A model generated the notes under the pieces. That model saw nothing but the letters and a program-made list of their open reading frames with translations, had not been told where the DNA came from and did not search any database. A stretch of 64,000 nucleotides of DNA from Castanea sativa. Its lineage: Eukaryota; Streptophyta; Magnoliopsida; Fagales; Fagaceae. Positions 33,458-44,869 of the stretch are shown piece after piece. The position numbers were made by a program, and so were the translations under genes. Position 1 is the first letter of the stretch; each line of letters opens with the position of its first letter. The stretch lies in NCBI RefSeq assembly GCF_040712315.1, contig NC_134017.1, forward strand, positions 1,084,001 to 1,148,000. The letters run 5' to 3'.

Positions 33458-34470
33458 TGTTAGGACATATATGTTTCAAGTGTTAAGAATATATGTCATT
33501 CATTTATGTAATTGGCTAATCCTTTGACAAAACGCACTTTACTTGTAATTGGGTAGATTTAGGATGAGTTTTATACTTCAAGAAACTGTGTTTCAAGATC
33601 AAGTGTTGAAGTCATCAAGTCTGTCCAAGAAACAAGTTGAAAAGTGCAAGCTCATTAAAGCTTGACAACTAGCATGTGTCGAGGTTTAAAGAGCTATTCC
33701 AGCCCCGTGGCTCGACAGCATCTCGATACCTCTATTTGTTGAGGTTTAAGAAACATAGATTTTGAGTTCTGTTTTGATTCCAATCCGAGGATATGTCTTT
33801 GGGCCTTCTTTTCTTCTAACCCTAGGCATATAATAGGATAATTTTAAGGGCCGTCAAATAGTACACAAGTTGCACAAGCATTGAGAAATCTTTGTTCAAG
33901 CAAGTTGTAACTTGAGACAAAGTTCTTGCCCTAGCTCATCTTTCTTGTGAAGAAGTTGCTGTGTAGTATGCACAGTAGGGTTTTGTAACCGAGCATCTTC
34001 TTAATCTTCATCGTGTGAATGAATTAAAGAACTTTGTAGCCAACAATCTTCTCTAGTTGGTGATTAAAGTCGTGTACTGGGATCCGCACAATTGGTTAGT
34101 CACGTACTTGGGAGCCGTGCATTGAAAGGAGAAATTGCCACTACAGAACAAGTCCAATTGGGTATTGGGGTAAGGGTTCAACTGTAGGTTAGTAAGATAC
34201 TTGAGATTCCTTTACTTGTAACCACTTGTTGTGATAATAGTGAAATTTTGGGAGTGGTGACCTTAAAATCACCCGGTGGGGTTTTTTCCGTGTAGGTTTT
34301 CCCCATTTGTAAACAAATCACCATGTCATTTATTTTTCACTGCATACTTAGTTTATTTGGTAATTTGTTTGTGCTACCACGCAATTTGCATGTTAATTTG
34401 ATTAATTAATAACTTGGCTAATTAATTAACTTAATCCATCACAAGAGGTCAATACGTTTTTGGCCTATCA
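33458..34470 (+). repeat. 3' LTR of Copia A
   Basis: 1,013 bp, TGTTAGGACATATATG to TTTTGGCCTATCA. Uninterrupted, it shows the empty CACTA target (TAATTAATTAACTTAATCC near 34418) and a shorter TCGACA cluster than the 5' LTR. Confidence 0.93.
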
Positions 34471-34668
34471 AACCACCCACCGTGGCGACAAGCTCTCACT
34501 CACGCGAGGCCTATTGAAGGCCCCTTTCGATGAATGTGTATGGTTCCCGCGAAGCTTTTTGGGTGCTCTCTCTCTCTCGATGGAGGAAGGTAGGTCTACC
34601 TTTGTTTTTAGGGCAGGAACCTAGGCCAAATTTTAGGTGATTACTAAAGGTGAGTGGAGTTGCCACCA
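34471..34668 (-). other. Leader-like sequence of a Tat/Ogre element with primer-site-like motif
   Basis: On the minus strand TGGTGGCAACTCCACTCA starts at 34668. It resembles the TGG-CGACTCC primer site reported for Ogre/Tat elements. The next 200 bases are leader-like and run into the Copia A insertion point. On this reading the LTR at 34669-38894 is followed by leader on this side and by pol on the other. The motif assignment is from memory. Confidence 0.4.
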
Positions 34669-35643
34669 ATCATTAGGTTTTTCTAAGGTGTGATTGGTCA
34701 CCTGTTTCTAGTTGATTTTATTACCAATCCTAGGTTAAGAAAAAAAGTCATTTTTCTTGATCTAACATGGATGGCAAAAAATCTTGATTCTCAGGTCCGG
34801 AAGTTTGGTTACGTGTGGGAAGGTGTTAGGCACCCCACAACGTCTGTCCAAGGATAGTCCCTTATTTTAATAAAACCTTAATTTTTGGAGATTGGCAGTA
34901 AAAACATGATTTTGACATTGGCTTTCGGGGCTTTGCATGCATGGGGGCTTTGATGTTTTGACTTTTGAAAAGGTGCGGTCCCAATTTATGCTTTCCTATG
35001 GCATTCAAGCCAAGTACCAGATTTCCATGGCAAAAATCCAGCGACATATCACCTTACTTTTGCATCGAAAACTAGGCATTGCTTGCCTTAGGTGACATGT
35101 GCGACAATCACACCGAAAGGGGGCAAGCAGGTATATATATACATACATCATGCATAATGCAAGCACACAGAGCAGGAAAGTAAATGACTACATCCCTAGA
35201 GCATGGCCCAAAATATAAGTGAAGGAAAGTAAACTGGGGTTGCCATACCCTAGAGATGAGGACGAATGGTAGAAAGCATGATATACCTAATACAAACCAT
35301 CTAAAGGAGAAAGGGAGAAGGAAGGAGTGGGTTTAAAAGAGTACATAACCCAATGAGAAAAACTAGACTCTTAAACCTACTAGAGATTGCCGCTTGCCAC
35401 TAATCTGCATGCTCATCTTCATGCCCTTTTTGCTTGCACTTAGGAGACCGTGCCCTAGCTCTGTGTTTCCTCGCTCCATGTGTGTACATGCAAGGGCAAA
35501 GACAAGAAAACCAGCAAACAAACCATTGAAGGAAAGGGTGCAAAGAGCATAACTAAAGAGGCATAACTAAAGAGCCATATAGCAGATAAACATGATAGAC
35601 ATGGCGAGCGTCGCAACTGAGATGCTAGCAAACAAGAATAAGA

Positions 35644-35713
35644 GATAGCAAACAAACAAGCAAGAAAGCAAACAAACAAGCAAGAAAGCAAACAAACAAG
35701 CAAGAAAGCAAAA
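35644..35713. repeat. 20-bp tandem repeat
   Basis: About 3.5 units of GCAAGAAAGCAAACAAACAA in the Tat LTR, nearly perfect, so of recent origin. Confidence 0.9.
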
Positions 35714-36329
35714 AAAATGTGGTGTTTGCTAGGGACAAATGTAGGTTTGGATTAGATGTCCATAACTTCATTGTTTTGAAGCATCGACGACGCACTAGCA
35801 AGCAAGACTCATGCATAGACATGTAAGTAAGTGTACAAAGATGCATACAAAGCCAATGAGTGGCACAAACAAGCATGGTAAGCATATCATCACTCGAAGC
35901 GAAAAAGGGAGAGGTATGCACGAAGCAACCGACATCATAATGATGCATCCCAAGTGGTTACATCTAGACAAGGCCTCATGGGTGTCGAATGTAACCGCAC
36001 AACCACAACCCGCCAAGGGCGTCAAGCGTGGCAAAGCCTAGAACAACAGAGGCTAACACAAGCATAAAGCATAGAAGCAAGAAAGCGTAGACATGTAAAA
36101 AGGGGTGATCCAAACCCTTTGATATGGGCCAAGGTGAACAGACGATGACGAAGACCATAGGGTCTAGACCGTGTCCTAACCAATAGGCCAAAACACAAGA
36201 AAGAAAGATAAAATGACAAAAGGGCTACAATTGCACATGGCAAGACAAATGTAGCCTAGGTCTATGTAAACAAACATGGAATGGAGCACACAAGCACATG
36301 GAAGAAGCATAAAGCGTGTAGAGAACATA

Positions 36330-36485
36330 GATCCAAGTGCACAAGCATGTGAAAACATAGATCCAGACACATAAACATGTGAAAACCTAGATCCGAGCAC
36401 GCAAGCATGTAAAAACATAGATCCGGATACCTAAACATGTGAAAACCTAGATCTGAGCACGCAAACATGTAAAAATGTAGATCTA
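36330..36485. repeat. 30-bp tandem repeat with 60-bp alternation
   Basis: Five units of the type AGCATGTAAAAACATAGATC, alternating CCTAGAT and CATAGAT endings, giving a 60-bp higher order. Degenerate units extend to about 36630. Confidence 0.8.
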
Positions 36486-36676
36486 GGCATAGGCATGGAA
36501 ACACATGTGTGAACATGTGAAAGCTAGCATACAAGCATGAAAGATCGTGAATCCAAGCATAAAAACATGTACGGATGCGAATCTAAGCACAAAACATAGC
36601 AAAAAGTATACAAACACATAGATCTGAGCAAAGCATAGCCATGGACATGACATTAAGCATGTGAGCACATAACCAT

Positions 36677-37669
36677 TGTTAAGGACATATTTTATGTAAT
36701 TGGCTAATCTTTTGACAAAACGCACTTTACTTATATTTGGATAGATCTAGGATGTGCTTAATACTTCAAAGAATATGTTGTTCAAGTCTAGTATTAAAGC
36801 CATGAAGATTGGACCAAGAAACAAGTGAAGAAAAGGTGTTTACTAAAGCTGGACACCTACTGGACACCTACAGACAGCTGCTCGACAGATAGCTACCTAT
36901 CGAGATTTAATGAATGAAGCTCAGTAGTTGCTCAATCGATCGAGGATCTATCGAGATTACGGGAATTTAGATTTCCAGATCTAATTTTCGGCCCATTGCT
37001 TATGTATTTGTGTAGGGTTTCTTTTTCCACAACCCTAAACATATATAAAGCTTATTTTAGAGGCCATCACATAAGAGAATACAAGGAGAACATATGCAAA
37101 AGGTGACTGAAGCCTTATTCTCTCTAAAAGAAGCTACTGCGTCTTTGCGCCTTAGGGTTTTGTAACCAAGTGCTTCTTGATCTTCATAGTTGATGAAGTG
37201 AAGAACTTTGCAGCCAACATTCTTCTTCCTCAAGTTGGTGAGTGAGTCACGTACTAGGATTCGTGCAAAGGAGTAAGTCACGTAATGGGATTCGTGCATC
37301 AAAAGGTGGCCTTCATATATTGAAGAGTTCAAAGGTTCTGAAGCAATAGAAGATTTCTGCTGTGAGTTCATTTATGAAGATTGTAGAGTCTAGGGATAAA
37401 TTTTTTGTACTAGATCTGAAACTTCTCTTTACTATAGTGAATTGCTTTTCGGGAAGGTTTCTCCCAAGGTTTTTTACTATGAAACTGGTTGGTTTCATTG
37501 GTTTTTCTGGGTCATCATATCTTGTCTTATTTACTTTTCCACTGCATATTATTTGTGACATGATATTGATGTTTGTTTGTTTTAACAAGTTTTATGCATA
37601 ATAAATCTAATTAACAACTTGGGTTTAAAACTTGTTAATTCTATCAACTGGAGTCTAAATTACCCAACA
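36677..37669 (+). mobile_element. Solo LTR related to Copia A LTR
   Basis: TGTTAAGGACATATTTTATG to ATTACCCAACA, 993 bp, flanked by ACCAT (36672-36676) and ACCCT (37670-37674), one mismatch. It shares with LTR A the blocks TAATTGGCTAATC, TTTGACAAAACGCACTTTAC, TCGACAG...TATCGAG and GAAGAACTTTGCAGCCAACA, but its 3' quarter differs, so it belongs to a sister subfamily. It is inserted in a tandem-repeat region of the Tat LTR. Confidence 0.8.
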
Positions 37670-37719
37670 ACCCTAACATCAACACAAAGCGAAGAGAGGA
37701 ACAAAACAAAGGAATCATG

Positions 37720-37950
37720 GCATAAAACCCTAAGCATGTAGATCTAAACAAATAAACATGTAGAAACATAGATCTAAGCACAAAACATGGCCTAAAAACC
37801 CTAAGCATGTAGATCTAAACATATAAGCATGTAGAAACATAGATCTAAACACAAAACATGGTGTAAAAACCCTAAGCATGTAGATCTAAACATATAAGCA
37901 TGTAGAAACATAGATCTAAGCACAAAACATGGAAAAAAGTACATAAACAC
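37720..37950. repeat. About 65-bp tandem repeat
   Basis: Three to four units containing CCCTAAGCATGTAGATCTAA and CATGTAGAAACATAGATCTA. They share AACATAGATC with the 36330 array on the other side of the solo LTR, so both tracts were one array before the insertion. Confidence 0.85.
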
Positions 37951-38894
37951 ATGGATGTAAGCAAGGAACATACATAAGGCAAGAAAAACGCTAAAGAAAG
38001 CAATAAAAACATGTTATTATGGTAAAAAGAGCAAGAAAATCCTAGGAAAAAGATTTAGAAGGCTAGGGGTGTGGATGATAGCTAAAAAGTTACATCCACA
38101 CCCCTAAACTCCAAATCCAAGATGTAGAACCAAGGAGAAGAAGATTGGATACAAGAACACTACCTTGTGTTGTTGGTGAAGATGCAAGAATCAAGAGACT
38201 TTGATGTGTTTTTTGGAGTGTTTTTGGGTTCTTTTTTGGTATTTGGAAGAGAGAGAAAATGTAAAGAGAAGCTGGGTAGAAGTAAATTTTTTAGAAAATA
38301 CCTTTGATCAAGCTAATCTTGACTCTTTTGGATAGATCTTGATTTTAGTTTCTAAAAAGGTATGAAGCTCAAAAATCTAATGGTCGGATCAAATGTTATG
38401 GATCTCAGAAGTTTGCAGTGTAGCAATCGGCGTGCCATCTCGATTTTCACGATAACTCAGCCGTTCTAATTCCAATTTCAGCCCATGAATAGTATTTGGA
38501 ACAAGAATTGAATAATCTTCGCAATGGCGTTGGTTTCAACCGATTTTGGAAACTGGATCAAAATTAGGGTTTTTGGACACACCCAAGATTGACTTCAAGT
38601 CAAACTTGGTCAAACTCAGTCAAACTTGCTAAAAATCTTTGAGAAGCTCGGGTTTGAAGTAAAATTGTGAAAAATGTCATTTTGTGAGAATTCGGACCAT
38701 GATTGACCTTCGGTTAAACCTAGGGTTGACTAGGGGAATTTTGGTCATTTTAGTAGAACTGCAGGTGCTCCGGTGCCCGAACGGGTTGCGGCACGTCATT
38801 CTAGATGTTCTCATGGCCCTGTAGAGAGAAAATAATATTTTTGGATTTTTGGGAGTCTAGCACACAAATCAAGGGCGGACAAAATACGGTATCA

Positions 38895-39223
38895 ATAGCT
38901 GCTCCTTCATTATCTGATATCTTGAGTGCGATGAGAGGTGTTGGATAAAGAACGTTATTTCGGATTTTGTTACCACTAGATTTGCATGTGGAGACTGCTC
39001 ATGGATCGAGACTGGACTTTACTTGCTTGGCCCGATTTGTTGCAGTTGCTATTGGAATAATTTCTAGACGTGCCCTTGAACTCTAAAAGGGGAGAAGAGA
39101 GGGAGATTTTTTTTTTTTTTGGGTTTGACCGGGTTAGCGTTAGGTCAACACTGCTCGGCGGCCTTTACAGGGCCGCTGGGCTTACCTAGCGGCCATAGAA
39201 GGGGCGCTGGGTAGCCCAAGCCC
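38895..39223 (+). other. Upstream region of the antisense gene
   Basis: Between the Tat LTR and the TATA box at 39224. It is GC-rich for this window near 39140-39210, with an inverted repeat GCGGCC-7-GGCCGC (39158-39176) and a third GCGGCC copy near 39189. It could hold promoter elements. Confidence 0.4.
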
Positions 39224-39230
39224 TATAAAA
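39224..39230 (+). promoter_or_regulatory. TATA box of the antisense plant-mobile-domain gene
   Basis: TATAAAA in CCCTATAAAAAGGCC, in a GC-rich setting and followed by a pyrimidine-rich leader with TTTCTCTCCACTTATCAC. It is directed against the Tat element's own transcription. Confidence 0.6.
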
Positions 39231-39639
39231 AGGCCTTCTGGGCCCCTTTTAGCTCATTTCAACTCTTTCTCTCCACTTATCACTTTCCACAAATTTTCCT
39301 AGAGCACTCAGCGGGATCATGCTTTCAGCTTCAGTTCACCATTTTAGTAAGCTATTTCTGTCTATTCTGCGCTCGTGGTCAGCATCCATTTTTCTTCTTC
39401 TCTTTATTTTTTATTTTTTGCAAAATGTTAGTAGCAGTACTACTAGAGATGCATGCTAGTGTTTATTTTTATTTTTGGAATTTTCACGAGCGTATATTTT
39501 TGCCATGATTTATGCTATGCCACCTTCAGAAAATGCACATGTATATTTTTGTTTTTAACTTATGAATGCAGGATATGCAGGAATTTAAATTTCAAAAATA
39601 ATATGCGGAATGTAGGGAAGGGGACCTACGTGGTGTAGA

Positions 39640-40085
39640 GTGTGAGCATACGGCATGGCCGCTATCACCCACGGTAGACTAGGAACTTGGAAACTTTTTA
39701 GAAACTCGAAAACTGTGTGATGCAAGGTGTACGACACGGTCGCTATTACCTCAAAGTGGGATGCAAGCATACGGCACGACCGCTATCATCACCCACTGTA
39801 GAAATATGAACTTGGGATTTCTCTAGGAACTTGATAACTATGATGATGCGAGCTGTACGACATAGTCGCTTTTACCTCAAGATCGGATGTGAGCATATGG
39901 AACGGCCATTATCACCCACTGTAGAATGCGAGCATACGACATAGCAGCTAGCACCCACTGTAGCATGTGAGCATATGACACGGCCGCTATAACCCACTGT
40001 AGCATGCGAGCATACAGCACAGCTGCTATCACCCACCATAGCATGCGAGCATACGGCATGGCCGCTATCACCCACTGTGGAATAT
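39640..40085. repeat. About 38-bp tandem repeat in leader/intron of the antisense gene
   Basis: Units of the type GAGCATACGGCATGGCCGCT plus ATCACCCACTGTAGCATGC. The last five (39880-40085) are nearly regular at about 38 bases; the earlier ones are more spaced and altered. The unit contains a GGCCGC-like core like the one near 39160. Confidence 0.85.
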
Positions 40086-40226
40086 GTATAAGAATCTTCT
40101 TTCTTTGTGAGAACATGTGCTTGACATAGACTTGCATGATATGTTTAGGAAAAGTGTTAGTTCATTTGCATTACCATTTATTTATGGGCTTACTAGTGAT
40201 GTTTGAATTACTTGCTGTTTTGTAGA

Positions 40227-43200
40227 TTTTGTCTCGGAGAGCGAGTTCTTGGGGAGATCGGGGGGAAGGCCCCCATATATACCGCGTCCTAGGGAGACAG
40301 TTCTTCTGTTGAGACGGCCAGTGCTTCATCTGAGTCCCATACAGTTTCTAGCGAGACGACTTCATGGCGCAGGCTAGCTAGAGGGAGAGAAGCCTCTAAA
40401 GGAGAGGTGTGAGATGATGACATCCTCATAGACATAGATGAGGTCTTTGCTGGACCCGAGGTCCTTTCGATGTTTAGCACTTGGAGGCATAGTTTGAGAT
40501 TAAGGTTTCCACCACACCAGGCTGGGGTCAATGCCCATACTCAGACCATATATAAAGACATCCAGGATACTTACCTTCAGCATGGGCTGAAGGATCATCC
40601 TTCCACACTGGCGCAGATGGGAGAGGCATGTTGTATTTTGGGCATCAAATTTGGTGGCCATCAGATTCCGACGGATGAGATGACCTTCGAGATGGCCAGT
40701 GATCTCTTGGGCATCCCTCTCTCATTGACTGTAGAGACAAGGGGATATTTTGGGCCCACTGCATGTTGGATTAGTCATGGTTTGTATCGCATATAAAACA
40801 TACACAATAGAAAATTAATGGATCTACTTCATTCACAATTGACAACATGCACCATGTAAATTTCAAAATTTAAGAAAAAGAGAGCGTACCTTGAAGCGGT
40901 GAATTTCAAAATTAAGATCAAAAGTACTTGGGAACACTTTTAATCTTCACTCCAATTCCACTAAAGCCCAAGAAGTGTGATTTCTCAATCACTTTTCAAG
41001 GGAGAATAAGAGTGTATTTCTCACTCACATACACACATACATTTCACAATAGTGTCTCACTTACATAAAATTATGTATGTTTCTCCCTTTGTATCTAACT
41101 GATTATCTAATTGGGCTGGCCTTTTGGGCCTTTCCAATTAGGCTTAAGTGTGTGGTTTGGAGTAAGACCAATAAGACCAATAGGCATTGAGCTTTTCTGT
41201 CAACTCTTAATAAGTCCAAAGTTACCATTTACTATATTTAATACCACTATATAGATATAGTTGCACTCTAGGCCTTACTTATAAATTATATCCCAAGACT
41301 TTATTATACATGCAACCCCTTTATAAAATATTCGTAGTAATACAAAGTCATGAATATAGACTGTCACTTTGTAATTTACTACATCTTAATTCCTTGAGTA
41401 CCCGGTTTAATCCTTTTTATGTTATTCATCATATATTTATAAAATCCAATTCCATAAATATATACTTTAATAATTCCTTTCTAAAGTGGTTAGGCCTAAC
41501 ACTCTGAATAACCAAACCCATTAAACATATCTCAAGGGAATATTTTATATCTCCGTTAAGAGACTATGAATTTCATCTTGAGAATATATGTTCCATTAAC
41601 ACTAAATGTGGCTGCCCAACATACTGAGGTTTTGATCATGGACTTTAGATCTCACTCCTGATATATCAAAACAACCTACACTTCATGATCAGGTCCATTA
41701 TTTTCTAAGGATTAAGAGTTCATGTAAATATAAGTCGTGAGTTTATTATTCATTTAACAATTGTTAGGAAAATAATAAATCTCACAGTGGTCCAATTCAA
41801 TATGTTTTAACTCTTAAAATATATCAACATACCAACTAGAAATCTCTATTTCCATGATCAAGACAAATCTTCTTAGTTGATATGTTATAATCTTCGGAGA
41901 TGAAATGCCCAATTTCATCACTGACTACGAACTAAAATTTTGAGTTTACAAAAAACTTGTGATCTATATCTTCTGTGACTAAATCACATAGATCACATAC
42001 TATGCATCTCATGGATTATATGATAATGTCCCAATATTCATGTTACCATTATTTTTAGATGATAATAAGACAACTTTATTAATCACAACATTAAGTCATA
42101 CATAATATCACATATAGCATTACACAATAAGATTTAAGGGCACACAACCTAACATGCATCACCACAGATCCATACTGAGTGGTTGCAGTGTAGTATTCCC
42201 TAGGGCAAGGCCCTTACCGACGCTCATCTTCGTCGGTGCTTCTTGTGGTTCTTTGGTAGTTGCTTCTTGGGCAACAATCGATTGGTGTTAAGTTACCAGC
42301 TGTTGTAGGCTATGGGAGTAGTCTCTAGCATCATGGCATATGACTAGGGGTTAGTGACCTACGACTTCTTCATTTCCTTCTTAAGGCGGGCCTCCTAGCG
42401 AAACTTCAAGAGCTTGGAGGGATGTTGGCAGATATTAACATGGTGGGCATATGAGTACATCCCAGCCCTACAGCTTCATTATACGAGATTGTCCTTGATA
42501 GCATACCTTCAAGCATTTGCATTGGCTCAGTGTAGGATCACGAAGGTAGTATTAGTGCAGCTAGTCACTATCTTTGTAGCTCTAAATTGCGGTCACCCGG
42601 GATGAGATCATAGCTCGTCCATATGATGTCACATTTCTAAGGAGGCCAGAGCTCACTATAGCTATAGGCCAGTTGAGGATCCGACATTTTTTTTAGGCCT
42701 TGACGAGTTAGGAGTTCTTTTTGGTGGAGAGGACCTTTCATCAGGTTATGCCAGTCTACAGGGTGCTTAGGGATCTACTTTCTCATGGTTTGCCATTCGA
42801 GGCCCTGGTCATAGATGACCTGGAGTATGTGATGGGCGCCTTTGATGCTTATGTGGACACGAGCAGAGACTATTCCACTTGGTTTGCAGAGTCTTCTATA
42901 GGTCCTATCATTGGAGATGTCCTTGTGATCAGGGGTAGAATACTGGGAGGTGCTGTTCGCGCTTAGGTAGCCACCAGGGTTAAGTGGAGAGCACATGTAG
43001 AGACCACAGAGGCTAGAGCAGCAGAGTTTAAGGCCCTATTTATTGCTAGATAGCTCGGGCATTAGCTCAGGAGAGGGAGAACTGGCAGAGAGATACGGAG
43101 ATGCTCATTGCTGTGATGGACAGAGAGTGGAACCAATTTCAAACTAAGTGAGCCCTACATCGAGGCTATTCCATGCGCTTGATAAGAGAGTTGCGAGCAG

Positions 43201-43480
43201 CTCATATTCCTATTCCGGCTACCCCTAAGATTCCTGGCCAAGGGCCGATCATTCCTCCATTCGAGCAGAGGTACATGCCAATTCCACCAGGTCCATCAGG
43301 TGGTTGGGGTTCTTTTGCTTAAGCTCCGGGGCCTTCCTAGGGTCTCGGGTATGCTCCCGACACTTTAGGCAGTGGGGGTTCTTCCACTGACCATTTTACA
43401 GGTGGCGATGATGGTGATGACACTGATACATATACAAACTAGTTCATTGGCAGAGATGATTCTTCGTAGGATTAGCCATT
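40227..43480 (+). pseudogene. Antisense gene of the Tat element: plant-mobile-domain-like protein
   Basis: A likely acceptor (TTTTGTAG, 40220-40227) opens a Ser-rich N-terminus (ASASSESHTVSSETTSW), then a frame at 40470-40763 with QTIYKDIQDTYLQHG and TFEMASDLLGIPLSL. A solo LTR interrupts at 40764-42154. Afterwards the frame reads LRRCFLWFFGSCFLG, AMGVVSSIMAYD and SLEGCWQILTWWAYEYIPAL (about 42230-42480). That spacing (-W-/-LL- helix, -Y-, then WAYE-IP) is what I know from the plant mobile domain (aminotransferase-like family). Further text (42721-42966) and a Pro/Gly/Asp-rich tail (about 43200-43440) follow. In-frame TAGs lie where Trp is expected. The function is unknown; it resembles extra antisense ORFs of Tat elements such as that in Grande. 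Confidence 0.6.
40764..42154 (-). mobile_element. Solo LTR of Copia family B (copy B2)
   Basis: 1,391 bp, TGTTGGATTAGTCATGG to ACCTAACA, with TGCA on both sides (40760-40763, 42155-42158), a 4-base match of the target duplication. It sits inside the plant-mobile-domain gene and destroys it. Confidence 0.85.
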
Positions 43481-44869
43481 TGTTGTATCATGATGTAGCC
43501 CCTACATGGGCATGTATTTTTCCATGTATTTTGTAGACATTGCCCTTGATGGGCCAGCTATGTATGTATACTATGTATTGCCTCTAAGTAGGCCTGGACA
43601 TGTATGTATTGTATTGCCCCATAGTGGGTTTTGATGTATTATATTATCTCTCTATAGCATAATGTATGTATGGATCAATGCCTCTAATAAGGACTTATAT
43701 GTATGAATCTAGGGACATGCCTTTAAAAGGGTGGCTGAGGTATGAAAAACAATGCCTCTGACTAGGACTTATATGTATGATCGGGATAAAACATCTTTAG
43801 AAGGGCGGCTGATGTGTATAAAAGGCAATGCCTCTGATTAGGACTTATATGTATCTCTGAATAAAATGCCTTTAGAAGGGCGGCTAACGTTCATGAAAGA
43901 CGATGCCTCTGATTAGGACTCATATGTATCACTCTGGAAAAATCTCCTTTAGAAGGGCTACTAATGTGTGCGTAAAACAATGCCGCTGGTTAGGACTTAT
44001 ATGTATCTCTAGATAATGTGCCTCTAGAAGGGTGGTTGACGTGCATAAAAGACAATGTCTCTGATTAGGACTTACATGTATAACCCTAGAAAAATTTCCT
44101 TTAGAAAGGGCTATTGGCGTGTATAAAAGACAATGCCTCTGATTAGGATTTATATGTATAACCCTAGAAAAATCGCCTTTAGAAAGGGCTACTGATGTGA
44201 CATAAACTGCCCTAGTTTAGGGCTTCATGTGATTTTTGACATGAGAGAAATATCCTCAACGGGATAGGTCCATTCTTTTGTATTGGAAAAATGAGGAGAG
44301 AACCGTGCAAAATAAACTACCCCAGTTTATGGGTTTTCAGGGTTCTGAGCCTATAGGACGATTGTAGGTGGCCTCGACTTCGCTGGCCATGCCATTATAC
44401 TGATGACAAGTGCGAACACTCTCAACGAGGTAACTTTAGACACTCCACAATGTGGTATGCACTAAGTGCTCCTATTATCACTCGAACAGGTTAGAAATCC
44501 AAGAATAGGACTTTTGAGGTACCTTCATGGTAAATAACTCCCTCTGTCCTCCAATAAGCTAGAAAAATCGTTGGACGGTTGAAATTGGGATCTAGCATTT
44601 TTCTGTTGCAAACTCTGATTACTGGGGCTGAATCGACCCTTGAACCGAGTGAACTGGGCTTTCAAAATGAGCTTCAAGACATCTGAAGGTGCCAAATGAG
44701 ATGCACAAATATAAACTACCCCAGTGTAGGATTTGTGCAGCCTCAGATGTATGAGTGGGAGTTTCCGACAGTCCAGGTCACTGTTGGGCCAATCATGCAT
44801 TACGGTGAGCCATAAAACGAGGGAATCTTCGCTCCAAAGTGCTCAAAAACATGTCAAATAAGAGGGGGA
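43481..44869 (+). other. 3' region of the antisense gene, repeat-rich
   Basis: No coherent coding text. It holds the tandem array at 43670-44205 and then two similar TAAACTACCCCAGT blocks (44305, 44703). A minus-strand frame at 44525-44800 is not recognisable and probably spurious. Confidence 0.5.
43670..44205. repeat. About 90-bp tandem repeat, six to seven units
   Basis: Each unit contains CTGATTAGGACTTATATGTA followed by a variable stretch, then CTTTAGAAGGGCGGCT and AAAAGACAATGCCTC. Unit length varies from about 85 to 95 bases and the units are about 80-90% alike by eye. Such arrays between pol and the 3' LTR are common in Tat/Ogre elements. Confidence 0.88.

Larger units (their letters stand above)
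19722..34470 (+). mobile_element. SIRE-like Copia element A with nested CACTA and Helitron
   Basis: LTRs at 19722-24513 (interrupted by a CACTA element) and 33458-34470, both TGTTAGGACATAT...GGCCTATCA. The flanks are GACCA (19717-19721) and AACCA (34471-34475), a 5-bp duplication with one change. The internal part holds a primer site, a remnant of gag, protease, integrase, a partly deleted RT, RNase H, an extra 3' ORF, two purine tracts and a nested Helitron. Without the two insertions it would be about 8.9 kb. By eye the LTRs differ at roughly one base in 15 over their first 320 bases, so insertion is not recent. Confidence 0.9.
34669..38894 (-). repeat. Long LTR of the Tat/Ogre-like Gypsy
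   Basis: On the minus strand the segment begins TGATACCGTATTTTGTCCG (38894) after a GAAGGAGCAGC purine stretch. It contains GGGGTGCCTAACACCTTCCC (34837 downwards), a motif I associate with Tat/Ogre LTRs. Net length is about 3.2 kb after subtracting the nested solo LTR. It holds three tandem-repeat tracts. The left boundary is uncertain because no clean CA end is seen next to the primer-like motif. Confidence 0.5.

Noticed and set aside
35455..36725. Overlapping minus-strand Cys/Leu-rich frames suggesting membrane proteins
   Set aside because: They are translations of tandem repeats in the Tat LTR; repeated units give repeated peptides without conserved domain structure.
43670..44205. Regularly spaced repeats with variable middles, CRISPR-like at first sight
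   Set aside because: Repeat units diverge, the 'spacers' are themselves related, and the setting is a plant retrotransposon; it is an ordinary tandem array.
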